From: Thermoplasmata archaeon
GTDB taxonomy: Archaea; Thermoplasmatota; Thermoplasmata; Lutacidiplasmatales; UBA184
Length of the DNA stretch: 53,409 bases
Assembly: GCA_030038655.1 (NCBI GenBank)
Contig: JASHSP010000042.1
Location: forward strand, 1 to 53,409
Reading direction: 5' to 3'
Shown one piece after another: positions 34,676 to 43,346 of this stretch. A program made the translations under genes and the position numbers. How positions within the stretch are numbered: position 1 is the stretch's first letter; the number at the start of each line of letters is the position of its first letter. Below the pieces are notes generated by a model. It saw only the letters and a program-made list of their open reading frames with translations, ran no database searches and was not told the origin of the DNA.

Positions 34676-35089
34676 ATGGCAGAGACCGACGCAGGGCGTG
34701 TGGTGATCCGGTTCGTGAACGAGATCAACCGTCACGACGTGCCGGCACTCGTGGGATTGATGGCTCCGGATTTCCGGTTCGTCGACAGTCTGGGCCAGGA
34801 GCTGATCGGTCCGGACCGGATGCGGGCCGCCTGGGCCGCCTATTTCGAGCGGTTCCCCGACTATCAGATCACCATCCGCCATCATCTCAGCCAGGGGCAA
34901 CTGGTCGCCCTCTTCGGCACCGCGAGCGGAACGTTGGTGGCCCAGGAAGGCGGGCTGCCCCATCGCAATCACTGGACCCTCCCCGCCGCGTGGCGCGCGG
35001 TCGTACGCGACGGACGCGTGGTCGACTGGCAGGTGTACACGGACAACACGCCCGTCCAGAAGCTGCTCGACGAAGCGGGCGCCCCGTAA
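34676..35089 (+). CDS. NTF2-like/SnoaL-type protein
   Basis: A 137-residue cone-shaped NTF2-fold protein: VIRFVNEINRHDVPALVGLMAPDFRFVDSLGQELIGPDRMRAAWAAYFERFPDYQI has the typical helix-helix-strand opening, and HHLSQGQLVALFGTASGT and RAVVRDGRVVDWQVYTDNTPV the sheet. Family members bind small ligands or act as isomerases/cyclases. The ATG at 34676 gives a normal N-terminus. It is divergent from the VOC gene. Confidence 0.85.
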   Translation: MAETDAGRVVIRFVNEINRHDVPALVGLMAPDFRFVDSLGQELIGPDRMRAAWAAYFERFPDYQITIRHHLSQGQLVALFGTASGTLVAQEGGLPHRNHWTLPAAWRAVVRDGRVVDWQVYTDNTPVQKLLDEAGAP

Positions 35090-35309
35090 GTCCCCGGGCG
35101 GGGGTCGGGTCGTCGCCTTTCACCCCCTCCCCCGCTTATAGCTGTCAATCCCGGATGACCATCGGAAGAAATACCGAGGCGGGGCTCGTTGGCCCGAGGT
35201 TCGGTCCATGTTGGGTCCGTGGTCGCCGCACAGTCACGCTACCGACGTCGAGCTCCGGGAGGGCCCCAAGGGCCTTTCGCAGCCCGGCCGCACCGTCGAG
35301 GAGTGGCCG

Positions 35310-35780
35310 ATGGCGGAGGGGAAGGAGCGACCCCTGCTCTGCCAGAGGATCACGGTGGCAGTGGACGGCTCGCGGCCGTCGCTGATGGCGTTCGAGTTCG
35401 CGCTCGGATTGGCCCGCAGCTTCCGCGCCAGCATGGCGCTCGTGACCGTGGTCCCGACGCCGCCCCCCTACGGGACGCCGTTCTTTCCGGAGGAGACCTG
35501 GAAGGCGATCTGCCAAGCCTACGCCGATGAGCTCGCGAAGCTGGAACGACGGGCCCGGCGGCAGGGGCTCTCGAAGGTGACGGCCGAATGCCGGCAGGGG
35601 ATCGCGGTCGACCAGATCCTCGAGTACCTTGGCCAACACCCGACGGACCTTCTCGTGGTCGGGGCCCGGGGACTCTCGGCGTCGCGCCGTGAGGTGCTGG
35701 GGAGCGTCTCGGACGCGCTGGTGCACGATGCGCCGTGCCCGGTGCTCGTGGTCCGCGAGTACGTCAAGCCGGAGACCTAG
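35310..35780 (+). CDS. Universal stress protein (UspA family), ATP-binding type
   Basis: A 156-residue UspA-fold protein: RITVAVDGSRPSLMAFEFALGLARSFRASMALVTVV opens the fold, DQILEYLGQHPTDLLVVGARG follows, and GARGLSASRREVLGSVSDALVHDAPCPVLVVR contains the G-x2-G-x9-G-S nucleotide-binding pattern of ATP-binding members. The ATG at 35310 directly precedes the fold; the track start at 35208 adds 34 residues without family features. A TATA-like CTTATAGC at about 35134-35141 would give a leader of roughly 145 bases. Confidence 0.85.
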   Translation: MAEGKERPLLCQRITVAVDGSRPSLMAFEFALGLARSFRASMALVTVVPTPPPYGTPFFPEETWKAICQAYADELAKLERRARRQGLSKVTAECRQGIAVDQILEYLGQHPTDLLVVGARGLSASRREVLGSVSDALVHDAPCPVLVVREYVKPET

Positions 35781-35802
35781 GGTCCCGAGTCCCGACCGGG
35801 CC

Positions 35803-37824
35803 TCACTCTTCGGGCTCTTCCTGGTACGGTGCCCCGCCCCGCCCTCGTCGGCGGTCGCGATCGTCGCGGCCGGTCGCGGTCCGCTTGTCGAGGGCGGACG
35901 CGATGGCGCTCGCCAGGCCCGCCGTGCCGCCCCCGCCCCCTCCGGCCGCGGCCTCGTGCCAGTTTCGGGGCGGAGGCTGCCGACGACGGCGGAGCGTGAA
36001 GGCGAGCACGAGGAGCGCCACGAACGCCGCGACCAGGAGGAGCACGACCCAGAACGGGATCGGGTACGCGAACCCCTGCCCGCCGCCCGACGAGGTCGAC
36101 GCGGCCGGAACCAGCGCGACGGTGAGGTGGGCCCCCTGGCCGGCATCGAGCGTCACGTTCGTGGAGAACGTATCGTACCCGACCAGGGACGCCTGGAACG
36201 TGTGGGTACCGGCCGTGACCGTTTGGTTGAACTGCCCGGAAACCAGCAGTACGGCAGCGCCGTCGATCAGCACCTGCGCGGACTCGGGGGCCACGGTTCC
36301 CGCCAGCCAAGCGCTTCCGGAGGTGGCGGTGACCTCGTTGATCCAGGTATGCCAGTAGTCCAGGGTAGAGTCGGAGGCGGTGTACTCCCCGGCCACCCAG
36401 AAGTTCGATGTGCTCAGCGGGTCGAACGTCGCACCGAACCACAGACCGTAGGGGCACACCGCGGGGAGTCCGGAACAGGCGGGCGTGGGGATGTCCGGGC
36501 CGCTTCCCTCCAGCAGGAGGCGGGGACCCTCGAGCGTATCGGCGGGGTCGGTCGTCGACTGCGAGGCGACGTAGAGGCTGGGGTACTCGGTGTCCGTCGC
36601 CGACGATTCGCCGTAGACCACGACGAGATCCCCGGCCGGGTCGGTCGCGACGGCGGGGTAGAAGTCGTAGTACCCGGCCCCCCGGCTCCAGTAGAACTGC
36701 TCCGCGATCGAATCGTTGGTCGTATAGATCTTCCACAGGTGCAGGCAGGATCGGACGGCGGTGTCGCCCGTCGGAGTGCACCCGTTGGTCGCCGCCACCC
36801 ACAGCGTTCCACCGCGCCAGGTGGCGCTCGTGATGTTCGCGGAGGTCTGGATGAGGTCGGTGGTGCCCGGCTGGGCGGCGTCCGGCGTGAGGGTGGTGTT
36901 CGTCACGAGGGGCTTGGCGGCCGAAAGGGTGCAGACGGTCGGGGAGCCGGTGAGGGTCCGGAGATTAAGCCAGGTGGTGTTCCCGGAGTTGTCGCTGACC
37001 AGGAACGTCGTGTTGGTCGGGCTCGCAACGAGCGCGGGCACATACGACGCGTCGGCGCTGCCCCCGACGAGCCCCGTGTTGCACGTCTGGGGGGTCGCCC
37101 CCGTGGTCAGTTGCGTGACGTTGGCGGCCAGGACCTCGAACCCGACCGGGGTCGTCGGGCTGCTCCAGAGGTTGGCCGAGATCACGGCCTCGTCGCCGTC
37201 GACCGAGAGCCGGGGTTGGCTGAACGTGTCCCCGGGCCCGGGTCCCATGGTGGGGACGTTGAAGTGCTGGAAATTCCAGTAGGCCGTCCCGGTGGTCGCG
37301 GGATCGCTCGTCAGGCTTCCGCCGTAGTAGATCTCGTTGTTGGTCGTGTCGAGGACGGAGAGGAACCAACGTTGGTCGAAGCTGTCGTAGACGAGCTGGG
37401 GTTGTACCAGGTGGTCGGTCTCCTGGACGTCCACAATCGTGTTGAGCGACCCGTTGAGGACGAGCGTCCCTCCCGTGGTCCACGCGCGGAGCACGGAGTT
37501 CGTGAGCTCGACGACGTATCCGTTCCCGCTGGCCAAGGCGACGTCCGGGGGTACGCAAGAGGAGCAGCTGCCGGTGCCATGATAATCGATGCCCGCCCAT
37601 CCGTTTCCGATCGAGACGTCGCTCGGTTGCGTTGAGCTCCGGAGGCTGGTGGTGGCCTCCGCGGTCCCCTGGACCGACACGCCGTCGGTACCGGTGAGGA
37701 GTACCGAAGGACGGTCCGAACCCGTCCCGTTCGCGGAGGCGAGGAGCGAGAGACCGACGAGGCACAGGACGGTCCCCGCGGCGAACACCCGCGCCCAACG
37801 ATGCGTGCAAATGACCCTTCGCAT
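35803..37824 (-). CDS. Surface protein with propeller-like region, PEGA domain and TM anchor
   Basis: A 673-residue protein. After a signal helix (VFAAGTVLCLVGLSLLASA) comes a ~430-residue region with repeated short beta motifs (DSFDQRWFLSVLD, TFSQPRLSVDGDEAVISANLW, YPAVATDPAGDLVVVYG), possibly a beta-propeller. Then follows a PEGA domain (LAGTVAPESAQVLIDGAAVLLVSGQFNQTVTAGTHTFQASLVGYD), a transmembrane helix (FWVVLLLVAAFVALLVLAF), a basic stop, and a Gly-rich, then charged cytoplasmic tail. N-x-S/T sites are common. The ATG at 37824 follows a TATA-like GTTTAGTGG about 47 bases upstream. It converges on the Usp gene. Confidence 0.8.
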   Translation of the reverse strand: MRRVICTHRWARVFAAGTVLCLVGLSLLASANGTGSDRPSVLLTGTDGVSVQGTAEATTSLRSSTQPSDVSIGNGWAGIDYHGTGSCSSCVPPDVALASGNGYVVELTNSVLRAWTTGGTLVLNGSLNTIVDVQETDHLVQPQLVYDSFDQRWFLSVLDTTNNEIYYGGSLTSDPATTGTAYWNFQHFNVPTMGPGPGDTFSQPRLSVDGDEAVISANLWSSPTTPVGFEVLAANVTQLTTGATPQTCNTGLVGGSADASYVPALVASPTNTTFLVSDNSGNTTWLNLRTLTGSPTVCTLSAAKPLVTNTTLTPDAAQPGTTDLIQTSANITSATWRGGTLWVAATNGCTPTGDTAVRSCLHLWKIYTTNDSIAEQFYWSRGAGYYDFYPAVATDPAGDLVVVYGESSATDTEYPSLYVASQSTTDPADTLEGPRLLLEGSGPDIPTPACSGLPAVCPYGLWFGATFDPLSTSNFWVAGEYTASDSTLDYWHTWINEVTATSGSAWLAGTVAPESAQVLIDGAAVLLVSGQFNQTVTAGTHTFQASLVGYDTFSTNVTLDAGQGAHLTVALVPAASTSSGGGQGFAYPIPFWVVLLLVAAFVALLVLAFTLRRRRQPPPRNWHEAAAGGGGGGTAGLASAIASALDKRTATGRDDRDRRRGRGGAPYQEEPEE

Positions 37825-38112
37825 GGGACCGCGACCCGGACGGTGCCGTAGAGATGCGCCGTCCGGCCACTAAACCCTTCGCATCGCGAAAAACGGGCAA
37901 AACGCCGCCGGTACCCCCGTCCCCGGAGCCGCGACGTCTCCCCCGCCGTCCCCGGGCTCGCTCGGGGCCGTCCGCAGAGGCCGGCGCCCCCCGGTCGGAC
38001 GGCCGCGTGCCCGCGACCGGGTCGGCCGCGGCCCTCGGCCGATTTGGCCCCCGCGGGGGCCCGCTCCGTGGGATTCCCCTGCGGATCATGGGATTGCCGC
38101 TCGGATGGGTAC
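37825..38112. other. Intergenic region between divergent genes
   Basis: About 290 bases, very G+C-rich, with no coding frame that has family features. The core promoter of the surface protein is close to 37870. Confidence 0.45.
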
Positions 38113-38116
38113 GGGA

Positions 38117-38138
38117 TATACTGCACCCGCCCAGTATA
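38117..38138 (+). promoter_or_regulatory. Perfect inverted repeat overlapping the TATA box of the Cys-rich gene
   Basis: TATACTG (38117-38123) and CAGTATA (38132-38138) are exact reverse complements, 8 bases apart. The left arm is part of the TATA-like GGATATAC that sits about 27 bases before the GTG at 38145. A dimeric regulator bound here would block transcription, so this is a good operator candidate. Confidence 0.6.
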
Positions 38139-38144
38139 GAGGGA

Positions 38145-38309
38145 GTGACGACCGAGTGCGAGACCCCCGGCTGCCTTCACCAACGGCGGCTGCACGGCGA
38201 GGACGGACGCTGCCGGGCATGCGCTTGCACGTCCTACACGCGAGACGCCCCCCGGCATCAAACGAGGGCGGAGAGGAAGCAGGTCGCCCAAGCCCTTCGA
38301 CGTTGGTAG
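38145..38309 (+). CDS. 54-residue Cys-rich (zinc-binding?) protein
   Basis: A short protein from GTG 38145 to TAG, reading TECETPGCLHQRRLHGEDGR, then CRACACTSYTRDAPRHQTRA and ERKQVAQALRRW. Cys residues are arranged CxxxxC...CxxCxC with nearby His, which suggests one treble-clef-like or knuckle zinc site, followed by a basic helix. The frame is the tail of the track ORF 37854..38309. The start is supported by a TATA-like GATATA about 27 bases upstream and by the repeat that frames it. No family is recognised; a small nucleic-acid-binding regulator is one possibility. Confidence 0.65.
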   Translation: MTTECETPGCLHQRRLHGEDGRCRACACTSYTRDAPRHQTRAERKQVAQALRRW

Positions 38310-38394
38310 CGACGGCCGGCGTCGTGGCCCCCGTATCCAGGGATGGGGGAACCTGAAAGGGCCGGCCGGGTATCCTCGACTCAACCGATCGCAC

Positions 38395-39084
38395 ATGCCT
38401 CCGCACGGGAAGGACGGGGACCGCCCGCGAGCGTGGCTCTCGTGGAGCAGCGGAAAGGACTCCGCCTTCGCGCTCGGGGAGGTCCTACGGTCGCGAGAGT
38501 ACGACGTGGTCGCCTTGCTGACCACGCTCAGCTCCGAGTTCGGCCGAGTGTCGATGCACGGCGTCCGCGAAGACCTCCTGGACCGTCAGGCGCGGACCGT
38601 GGGGCTACCGCTCGAGAAGATCTGGATCCCGTACCCCTGCCCGAACGAAGTGTACGAGCGCGAGATGTCGAGGGGGCTCGAAAAGGCGAAGTCGGACGGG
38701 GTTCGGCACGTGGTGTTCGGCGATCTCTTCCTCGAGGACATCCGACGCTACCGCGAGTCGCGTCTCGAGTCGGTCGGAATGCGCGGGCTCTTCCCGCTCT
38801 GGGGGCGGAACACCGCCGAGCTGGCCCGGGCGATGATCGCGGGCGGGATCCGGGCCCGGATCGCGTCGCTCGATACCCGACAGCTTCCTCGTACGTTCGC
38901 GGGGCGGGAGTTCAACGAGGAGCTCCTCGAAGCGCTTCCCCCGAACGTCGACCCGTGCGGGGAACGAGGCGAGTTCCATACCTTTGTCACCGACGCCCGT
39001 TACTTCCACGAGCCCGTGAGCGTGAAGGTCGGCCCGGTGGTCGAGCGAGACGGGTTCGCGTTCGCCGACCTGACCGCCGCGTGA
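38395..39084 (+). CDS. PP-loop ATPase of the Dph6-like (diphthine-ammonia ligase) family
   Basis: A 229-residue protein with the PP-loop SWSSGKDSAFAL (SSGKDS at about 18-23) and the family marks GVRHVVFGDLFLEDIRRYRE and PCGERGEFHTFVTDARYF. It belongs to the adenine nucleotide alpha-hydrolase group with Dph6, which amidates diphthine on translation elongation factor 2. Archaea often have more than one member, so this copy may act on a different substrate. The ATG at 38395 fits the family. Confidence 0.85.
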   Translation: MPPHGKDGDRPRAWLSWSSGKDSAFALGEVLRSREYDVVALLTTLSSEFGRVSMHGVREDLLDRQARTVGLPLEKIWIPYPCPNEVYEREMSRGLEKAKSDGVRHVVFGDLFLEDIRRYRESRLESVGMRGLFPLWGRNTAELARAMIAGGIRARIASLDTRQLPRTFAGREFNEELLEALPPNVDPCGERGEFHTFVTDARYFHEPVSVKVGPVVERDGFAFADLTAA

Positions 39085-39226
39085 GGACGCCGAGCCGCCG
39101 GGGGCGCCCGCGGCCACGTACCGGGCTCGCCCGGCAGGGTCGGCCCCGGCCCTCGTCCCCCCCAGGGCGGCAGCGCGGGCATAGGGGTAAGCCCGGGTAG
39201 AAATACTCCCGCCGTTAGCCACGGGC

Positions 39227-39811
39227 ATGCAGGGGGCGAATTGCGCCAACTGCGGGGCCCCGGGGACTCCCGGCGCCGCGTTCTGCGCTTACTGCGGGAG
39301 CCCGATGCCGGGGGCTCCCGCACCCCTTCCGAGCGCTACAGGTCCCGCGTTCGCTCGTCCGCCACCCGGCTACTCAATGCCCTACGGGCAACCACCGCCA
39401 CCGCGGCGGCGCTCCCGATTGGTCATCACCGTCGTCGTGATCGTAGTGGTCCTGCTGGTCGTCGGGGCCATCGCGTTCGTCTTCCTCCTTCCCGCCCCGG
39501 CGCCGATCCAGGTCGGACAGATCAACATCTACGCCCCGGACTTGGTGTGCGGGCTGGCCGCGACCCCTCCGTACTACTACCCGGGATTCAACAACTCGAC
39601 CGGGGTCAACATGAGCTTCGAGTTCTACGTGCCGAACTTCAACGCCACCAACTGCACCGTGCACTCGCTCGTCACGAACACGTCGGGGTTCAAGGTCACC
39701 TACGCGCAGCTGCCCCTGCCGATCGTCGCGCGCTCGAACGCCACGATGAACGTTTCCATACTCCTTCCCGGCTCGTCGTTCTCGGGCAATCTCAACCTCG
39801 TCTTCGATTGA
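39227..39811 (+). CDS. Zinc ribbon, TM helix and outside beta domain
   Basis: A 194-residue protein: an N-terminal zinc ribbon (CANCGAPGTPGAAFCAYCGSPM), a Pro-rich linker, basic residues (PPRRRSR), a transmembrane helix (LVITVVVIVVVLLVVGAIAFVFLL) and an outside domain with N-x-S/T sites (NNSTGVNMSFEFYVPNFNATNC). The ribbon would be in the cytoplasm and the beta domain outside. The ATG at 39227 has a TATA-like GAAATACTC centred 23 bases upstream. Same general plan as the other ribbon membrane proteins. Confidence 0.8.
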   Translation: MQGANCANCGAPGTPGAAFCAYCGSPMPGAPAPLPSATGPAFARPPPGYSMPYGQPPPPRRRSRLVITVVVIVVVLLVVGAIAFVFLLPAPAPIQVGQINIYAPDLVCGLAATPPYYYPGFNNSTGVNMSFEFYVPNFNATNCTVHSLVTNTSGFKVTYAQLPLPIVARSNATMNVSILLPGSSFSGNLNLVFD

Positions 39812-39825
39812 GCCCGGACCGGTCG

Positions 39826-40221
39826 TCAGCGAAGGGCGACCGGCTGCGGGGCGGTCGGGTCGGCCTCGACTAGCACGGCGGTCCCGTAGGCCAGGATCTC
39901 GCTCATGACCTCGCTGAGCTCGGAGGAGGCGAAGCCCACGCCGATCACGGCGTTCGCCCCGAGCGCCTGTGCGTGCTGCTGGAGCCGCTCGAGGGCCTGG
40001 TGGCGGGTCTGATCGAGCAGCTGGGTGTACTCGGTGATCTCGCCGCCGCCCAGCGCCCGCAGCCCGGCCGTGATGTTTCGTCCGAGCCCGCGCGACCGGA
40101 CGATGAGCCCCCACGTGACGCCGAGCACCCGTACGATCCGGCATCCCGGAACGTACGGTGTCGTCACGGCGATCACGCTCGGGGGAGGGACGCCGGACTG
40201 CAGCGGGGGGGTCGCCGTCAT
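39826..40221 (-). CDS. YbjQ/UPF0145 family protein
   Basis: A 131-residue protein with the YbjQ pattern: YVPGCRIVRVLGVTWGLIVRSRGLGRNITAGLRALGGGEITEYTQLLDQTRHQALERLQQHAQALGANAVIGVGFASSELSEVMSEILAYGTAVLVE. Members form pentameric rings and are of unknown function, often named heavy-metal-binding. The gene converges with the zinc-ribbon/TM gene, 15 bases between ends. Confidence 0.9.
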   Translation of the reverse strand: MTATPPLQSGVPPPSVIAVTTPYVPGCRIVRVLGVTWGLIVRSRGLGRNITAGLRALGGGEITEYTQLLDQTRHQALERLQQHAQALGANAVIGVGFASSELSEVMSEILAYGTAVLVEADPTAPQPVALR

Positions 40222-40276
40222 GCCGCCGCGAGGCCGCGGGGTTCCATAAGCTTCGTTCCGGGGTGCCTCCCAGCGG

Positions 40277-41026
40277 CTACGGCGGGCCTCGCCCCCCGGG
40301 CAGGCCCCCCGGGGAGCGCAGGAACGCCGCGGCGACCGACCCGACCGCCGAGAGGGGAATCTTGTCCCCCGCCCGGATCGACGTCCAGGCCGGGGACTTC
40401 TCGCAGATCAGCCACCCTTCGCGCCAGTGCGCCGGGTCGGTGAGTCGCACCTCGAGGACCATGTCCATCGCCATCCGCCCCAGTCCGCTCGTGCCGGACA
40501 ATCCGAACATCGGGATCAATCCTGCGGCGAGGTGGGCGTCGATCAGCGGCCGGACCGCTTCGGGCGAGCGGGGATAGTAATCGCGCACCCGCTCCGAGTT
40601 CGATACCACTAGAACTCGGCCCCGCGGGGCCGGACCGAGATCGGCGACGATCGTCTGCGTCAGCGACGGCAGGCGAAGAAAGTCGGCGAAGGCGCCCACG
40701 TCCTGGTTCGGGTCGTCGGATCGGACCACCCGGACAATCGCCTCGGGCTTGAGCGCCTGGGGCGGCGTGAGATCGGCCATCCGTCGGGTGAAGAACAGGC
40801 GGTGGTCCGGGATCCACCCCAGCTCCACCGGACCGGCCTCCTCCGGTTCGTCCGTGGGAAGCCGGATGTCCAGCCACGCGAACTCGGGGTCGATCTCAGT
40901 CGCGATCGCGAACAGGACCCGGTTCACCGCCGCCCGCGAGCTCCCCCAGACGAACGTGGGGCACCGGGCTCCGCCCATCGGGTCGAACCCGTTGGGCCGG
41001 CTTGTCGGAGGGCTGGCGCGCACCAC
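40277..41026 (-). CDS. Unrecognised alpha/beta protein, possibly RecA-like
   Basis: A protein of about 249 residues. It has alternating hydrophobic strands and helices (CPTFVWGSSRAAVNRVLFAIA; RGRVLVVSNSERVRDYYPRSPEAVRPLIDAHLAAGLIPMFGLSGTSGLGRMAMDMVLEVRL; HWREGWLICEKSP), which resembles a degenerate RecA/KaiC-like fold without a Walker A lysine. A family cannot be named. The GTG at 41026 has a TATA-like GGGTTATCTC centred 24 bases upstream; the longer track frame 40277..41788 is not credible before that point. Confidence 0.6.
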   Translation of the reverse strand: MVRASPPTSRPNGFDPMGGARCPTFVWGSSRAAVNRVLFAIATEIDPEFAWLDIRLPTDEPEEAGPVELGWIPDHRLFFTRRMADLTPPQALKPEAIVRVVRSDDPNQDVGAFADFLRLPSLTQTIVADLGPAPRGRVLVVSNSERVRDYYPRSPEAVRPLIDAHLAAGLIPMFGLSGTSGLGRMAMDMVLEVRLTDPAHWREGWLICEKSPAWTSIRAGDKIPLSAVGSVAAAFLRSPGGLPGGRGPP

Positions 41027-41106
41027 ACTCGGAAGCGGGAACGGAGAGATAACCCGGCGGACCGCCCGCACCCGAGCGGACCGTACGGTAAAGGAGTAAT
41101 TCGGGG

Positions 41107-41688
41107 TTACCGGCCCCGTCGCGCGCGGTGGGGCCGCGCGCGGACCGTCCGAGAGGAGGGGCGCTTCCGGGCGGGGAGGACTCCCAAGCGACGTGCCAGC
41201 CGCAGGTGATCGGCCTCGTCGACCCACTCCACCTTCAGGTACTCGAGGAGCTGGGCGTTCGACATCCCGATCCGCCGACCCTCCTTGACGGTGAACGCGT
41301 ACGCCTCGATCTCGGTGGGCGTGTCGACGTACTTCCTCTTCCGGTCGAACAAGGGACGACCGGCGCGGAACTGCTTCACGTGGCAGAGCTCGTGCACGAC
41401 GTCGAGGTAGAGGGTCCGGAGATCGCTCGTCCGCAGGTGATGGCTGCTGACGATCAGGTGGCCGTCCTCGTCGCTGGTCCCCATGTATCCGAACGGCGGG
41501 GAGAAGAACTCGACCTTGAGGGCCCTCAGGATGGTCGGCGCGCTCCGCCCGAACAGCTCGCGGATCGGGGGCGTGCTCGCAAACCCTCGAAAGAACTGCT
41601 CGAACGGGTAGAGCCGGATCGGAGCGCGTCGGTGTACGCGCACGCCGAACCCAGACTCGATCCTCGGGTATCGGGGCTTCCGCGGCAC
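41107..41688 (-). CDS. HExxH zincin-like metallopeptidase
   Basis: A 193-residue protein with VVHELCHVKQF (HELCH, residues 99-103) and, downstream, TEIEAYAF (Glu126/Glu128) as a possible third zinc ligand, a layout like small gluzincin-type proteases. A signal peptide or TM helix is not seen. The basic C-terminus (RTVRARPHRARRGR) is unusual. The GTG at 41688 is supported by a TATA-like CGATAAGCA centred about 26 bases upstream. The next gene on the minus strand, 40277-41026, lies 80 bases downstream but has its own promoter. Confidence 0.7.
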   Translation of the reverse strand: MPRKPRYPRIESGFGVRVHRRAPIRLYPFEQFFRGFASTPPIRELFGRSAPTILRALKVEFFSPPFGYMGTSDEDGHLIVSSHHLRTSDLRTLYLDVVHELCHVKQFRAGRPLFDRKRKYVDTPTEIEAYAFTVKEGRRIGMSNAQLLEYLKVEWVDEADHLRLARRLGVLPARKRPSSRTVRARPHRARRGR

Positions 41689-41829
41689 GCTCGAGGGAGC
41701 CGCGACGGTGCTTATCGGCTTCGCCGGGCGCGAGACGGGCGGGGCGGGAACCGCCGGCCCGCGTCCGACCCGGGGACTGCGGGACCATCCTTTTTATCCC
41801 GGGGCCACGGGTCTTCGTCCGCGAACGCG

Positions 41830-42240
41830 ATGAACGGCCCGGGATCCTACTACCGCATGCCGGGCGCGGACCCTCGGGATCGGCTGCGTCGACTCCGCCG
41901 GACGATCCTCGTCGTGACCGCGGCGTTCGTCCTCGGCGCAGCGCTGGTCCTGCTGGTACTCCTGGACCCCACCCTGTTCGGTCTGGCGGCCCCGACCTAC
42001 CCGTACCGCTTCGGCGTGTTCGGGGGCGTTTTCTTCGTGTTCTTCATCCTGATCGTCGGGTTCTTCATCGTCCGGGTCCTGTTCTGGAGCTCCCGCGCCG
42101 CGCGGTATGGTGGGCGTGGCGGCTCCGGTCCGAATCGCCCGGCGATGATCGCCCGCATGCGGTACGCTCGCGGGGAGATCTCGCGGGAACAGTACGAGCA
42201 GATCATGCAGGACCTCGGCCGACGCCCCGGAGCCCCGTAG
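41830..42240 (+). CDS. Membrane protein with two helices and C-terminal SHOCT domain
   Basis: A 136-residue protein: basic segment (RLRRLRR), helix one (TILVVTAAFVLGAALVLLVLL), helix two (FGVFGGVFFVFFILIVGFFIVRVLFW) and a terminal SHOCT-like module (MIARMRYARGEISREQYEQIMQDL). The ATG at 41830 is preceded by CTTTTTATCC about 35 bases upstream. SHOCT modules are also present at 8470-9474. Confidence 0.8.
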   Translation: MNGPGSYYRMPGADPRDRLRRLRRTILVVTAAFVLGAALVLLVLLDPTLFGLAAPTYPYRFGVFGGVFFVFFILIVGFFIVRVLFWSSRAARYGGRGGSGPNRPAMIARMRYARGEISREQYEQIMQDLGRRPGAP

Positions 42241-42383
42241 ACGGTCCCCTTCGTACCGCCGGCGGATTCCGCGGGCCGGAGCCTTCGCCGCTCGAACGCC
42301 GCTCGGTCGCGGCGGATGCCTCGGCTCCCGGAGCCGCGGGTTGCCGGGAACGATTAAACGCGCAGGCGGCGTCCGCGCGACCG

Positions 42384-42806
42384 ATGATCTGGGACCGCAG
42401 GCGGGTGGTCGTCGGGTACATCCTGACCCTCGTGGGACTTCTCCTTGCGTTCATCGTCGCGGACCTGATCCCGACCCCCCAACCGCCGGCCTGCTACACC
42501 GCCGTGTGCAACCTGGCATACGTCGTGGACCTGATCGGCCTCGCCGTGATCATCGCCGGGATGGTCGCGATGGGCCTGGCGCTGTTCCCGCGGGGACCGG
42601 CGATCCGGGGCCCCGCCGATGCCCCGGCGAACCCTCAGTACTCCTTCCTCCCACCGGGACCGTCCTCGGGAACCGGTGGCGGGGCTCCGCCAGCGCAACC
42701 CTCCGCGCTCCCGTCACGCGCCGTTACGAACTGCCCCGGGTGCGGCGCTCCGGTCACCTCGGCGTACGGTTTCTGCCCCCGCTGCGGACGAAACCTCCCG
42801 AAGTAG
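42384..42806 (+). CDS. Two-helix membrane protein with C-terminal zinc ribbon
   Basis: A 140-residue protein: helix one (VVVGYILTLVGLLLAFIVADLI), an outside Cys-containing loop (ACYTAVCNLAYV), helix two (LIGLAVIIAGMVAMGLALF), a Pro/Gly-rich linker and the zinc ribbon CPGCGAPVTSAYGFCPRCGRNL. Same plan as 7564-8199. The ATG at 42384 has CGATTAAACG about 30 bases upstream. It is the second gene in a plus-strand run of small membrane-associated proteins. Confidence 0.85.
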   Translation: MIWDRRRVVVGYILTLVGLLLAFIVADLIPTPQPPACYTAVCNLAYVVDLIGLAVIIAGMVAMGLALFPRGPAIRGPADAPANPQYSFLPPGPSSGTGGGAPPAQPSALPSRAVTNCPGCGAPVTSAYGFCPRCGRNLPK

Positions 42807-42924
42807 GGTGACCCGATCGGCCCCACCGGTGACGTGCGCCGAAGCCGAACCGACACGACCCGGGGCCCACGGAAACCCCGGCGGGCGTAAGTACTGCACC
42901 GCGCTTCCCCCGTAGGTAGCGCGC

Positions 42925-43239
42925 ATGTACTGTCAGAACTGCGCCCACGAACTGCCGTCCGGAGCGACAGCCTGTCCCTCGTGCGGCTTCGCCGTGCCGG
43001 GGTCCGGATCCCACGCCGGGTCTTCCGGCCCGTCGTCGCTCGACCAGGTCCTCCACGAGACCAAACGGGCGGCCCAGGACCTTGCGGCGTCCGCCGGCAA
43101 ACTGTCCGAGCGTCTCCTGGCGAAGGCCGGCACGGCGGCGAAGGACCCCACGGGCTCGGCCAAGAAGGCAGTCAAGCGGGTCGCGCACGAGCTCGAGGAA
43201 GCCTCCCGCGAGATCGACCGCATCCTCCGCGACCTCTGA
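42925..43239 (+). CDS. Zinc ribbon followed by an amphipathic helical tail
   Basis: A 104-residue protein: MYCQNCAHELPSGATACPSCGFAV is a zinc ribbon, followed by a Gly/Ser linker and a long amphipathic helical stretch (LDQVLHETKRAAQDLAASAGKLSERLLAKAG; SAKKAVKRVAHELEEASREIDRILRDL) that may bind a membrane or a partner. It resembles the 76-residue protein at 31770-32000. The ATG at 42925 is the natural start. The function is unknown. Confidence 0.8.
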   Translation: MYCQNCAHELPSGATACPSCGFAVPGSGSHAGSSGPSSLDQVLHETKRAAQDLAASAGKLSERLLAKAGTAAKDPTGSAKKAVKRVAHELEEASREIDRILRDL

Positions 43240-43346
43240 ACGGGCTTGACCCCCGGGGTCCCGGTCTCCGCGCGACCCGGTGGGGGGTCGGGGGCCCGGC
43301 CGCAACCGTTTACCGGCCGGCCTCCATGCCGCCGCGAGGTGGCGAC

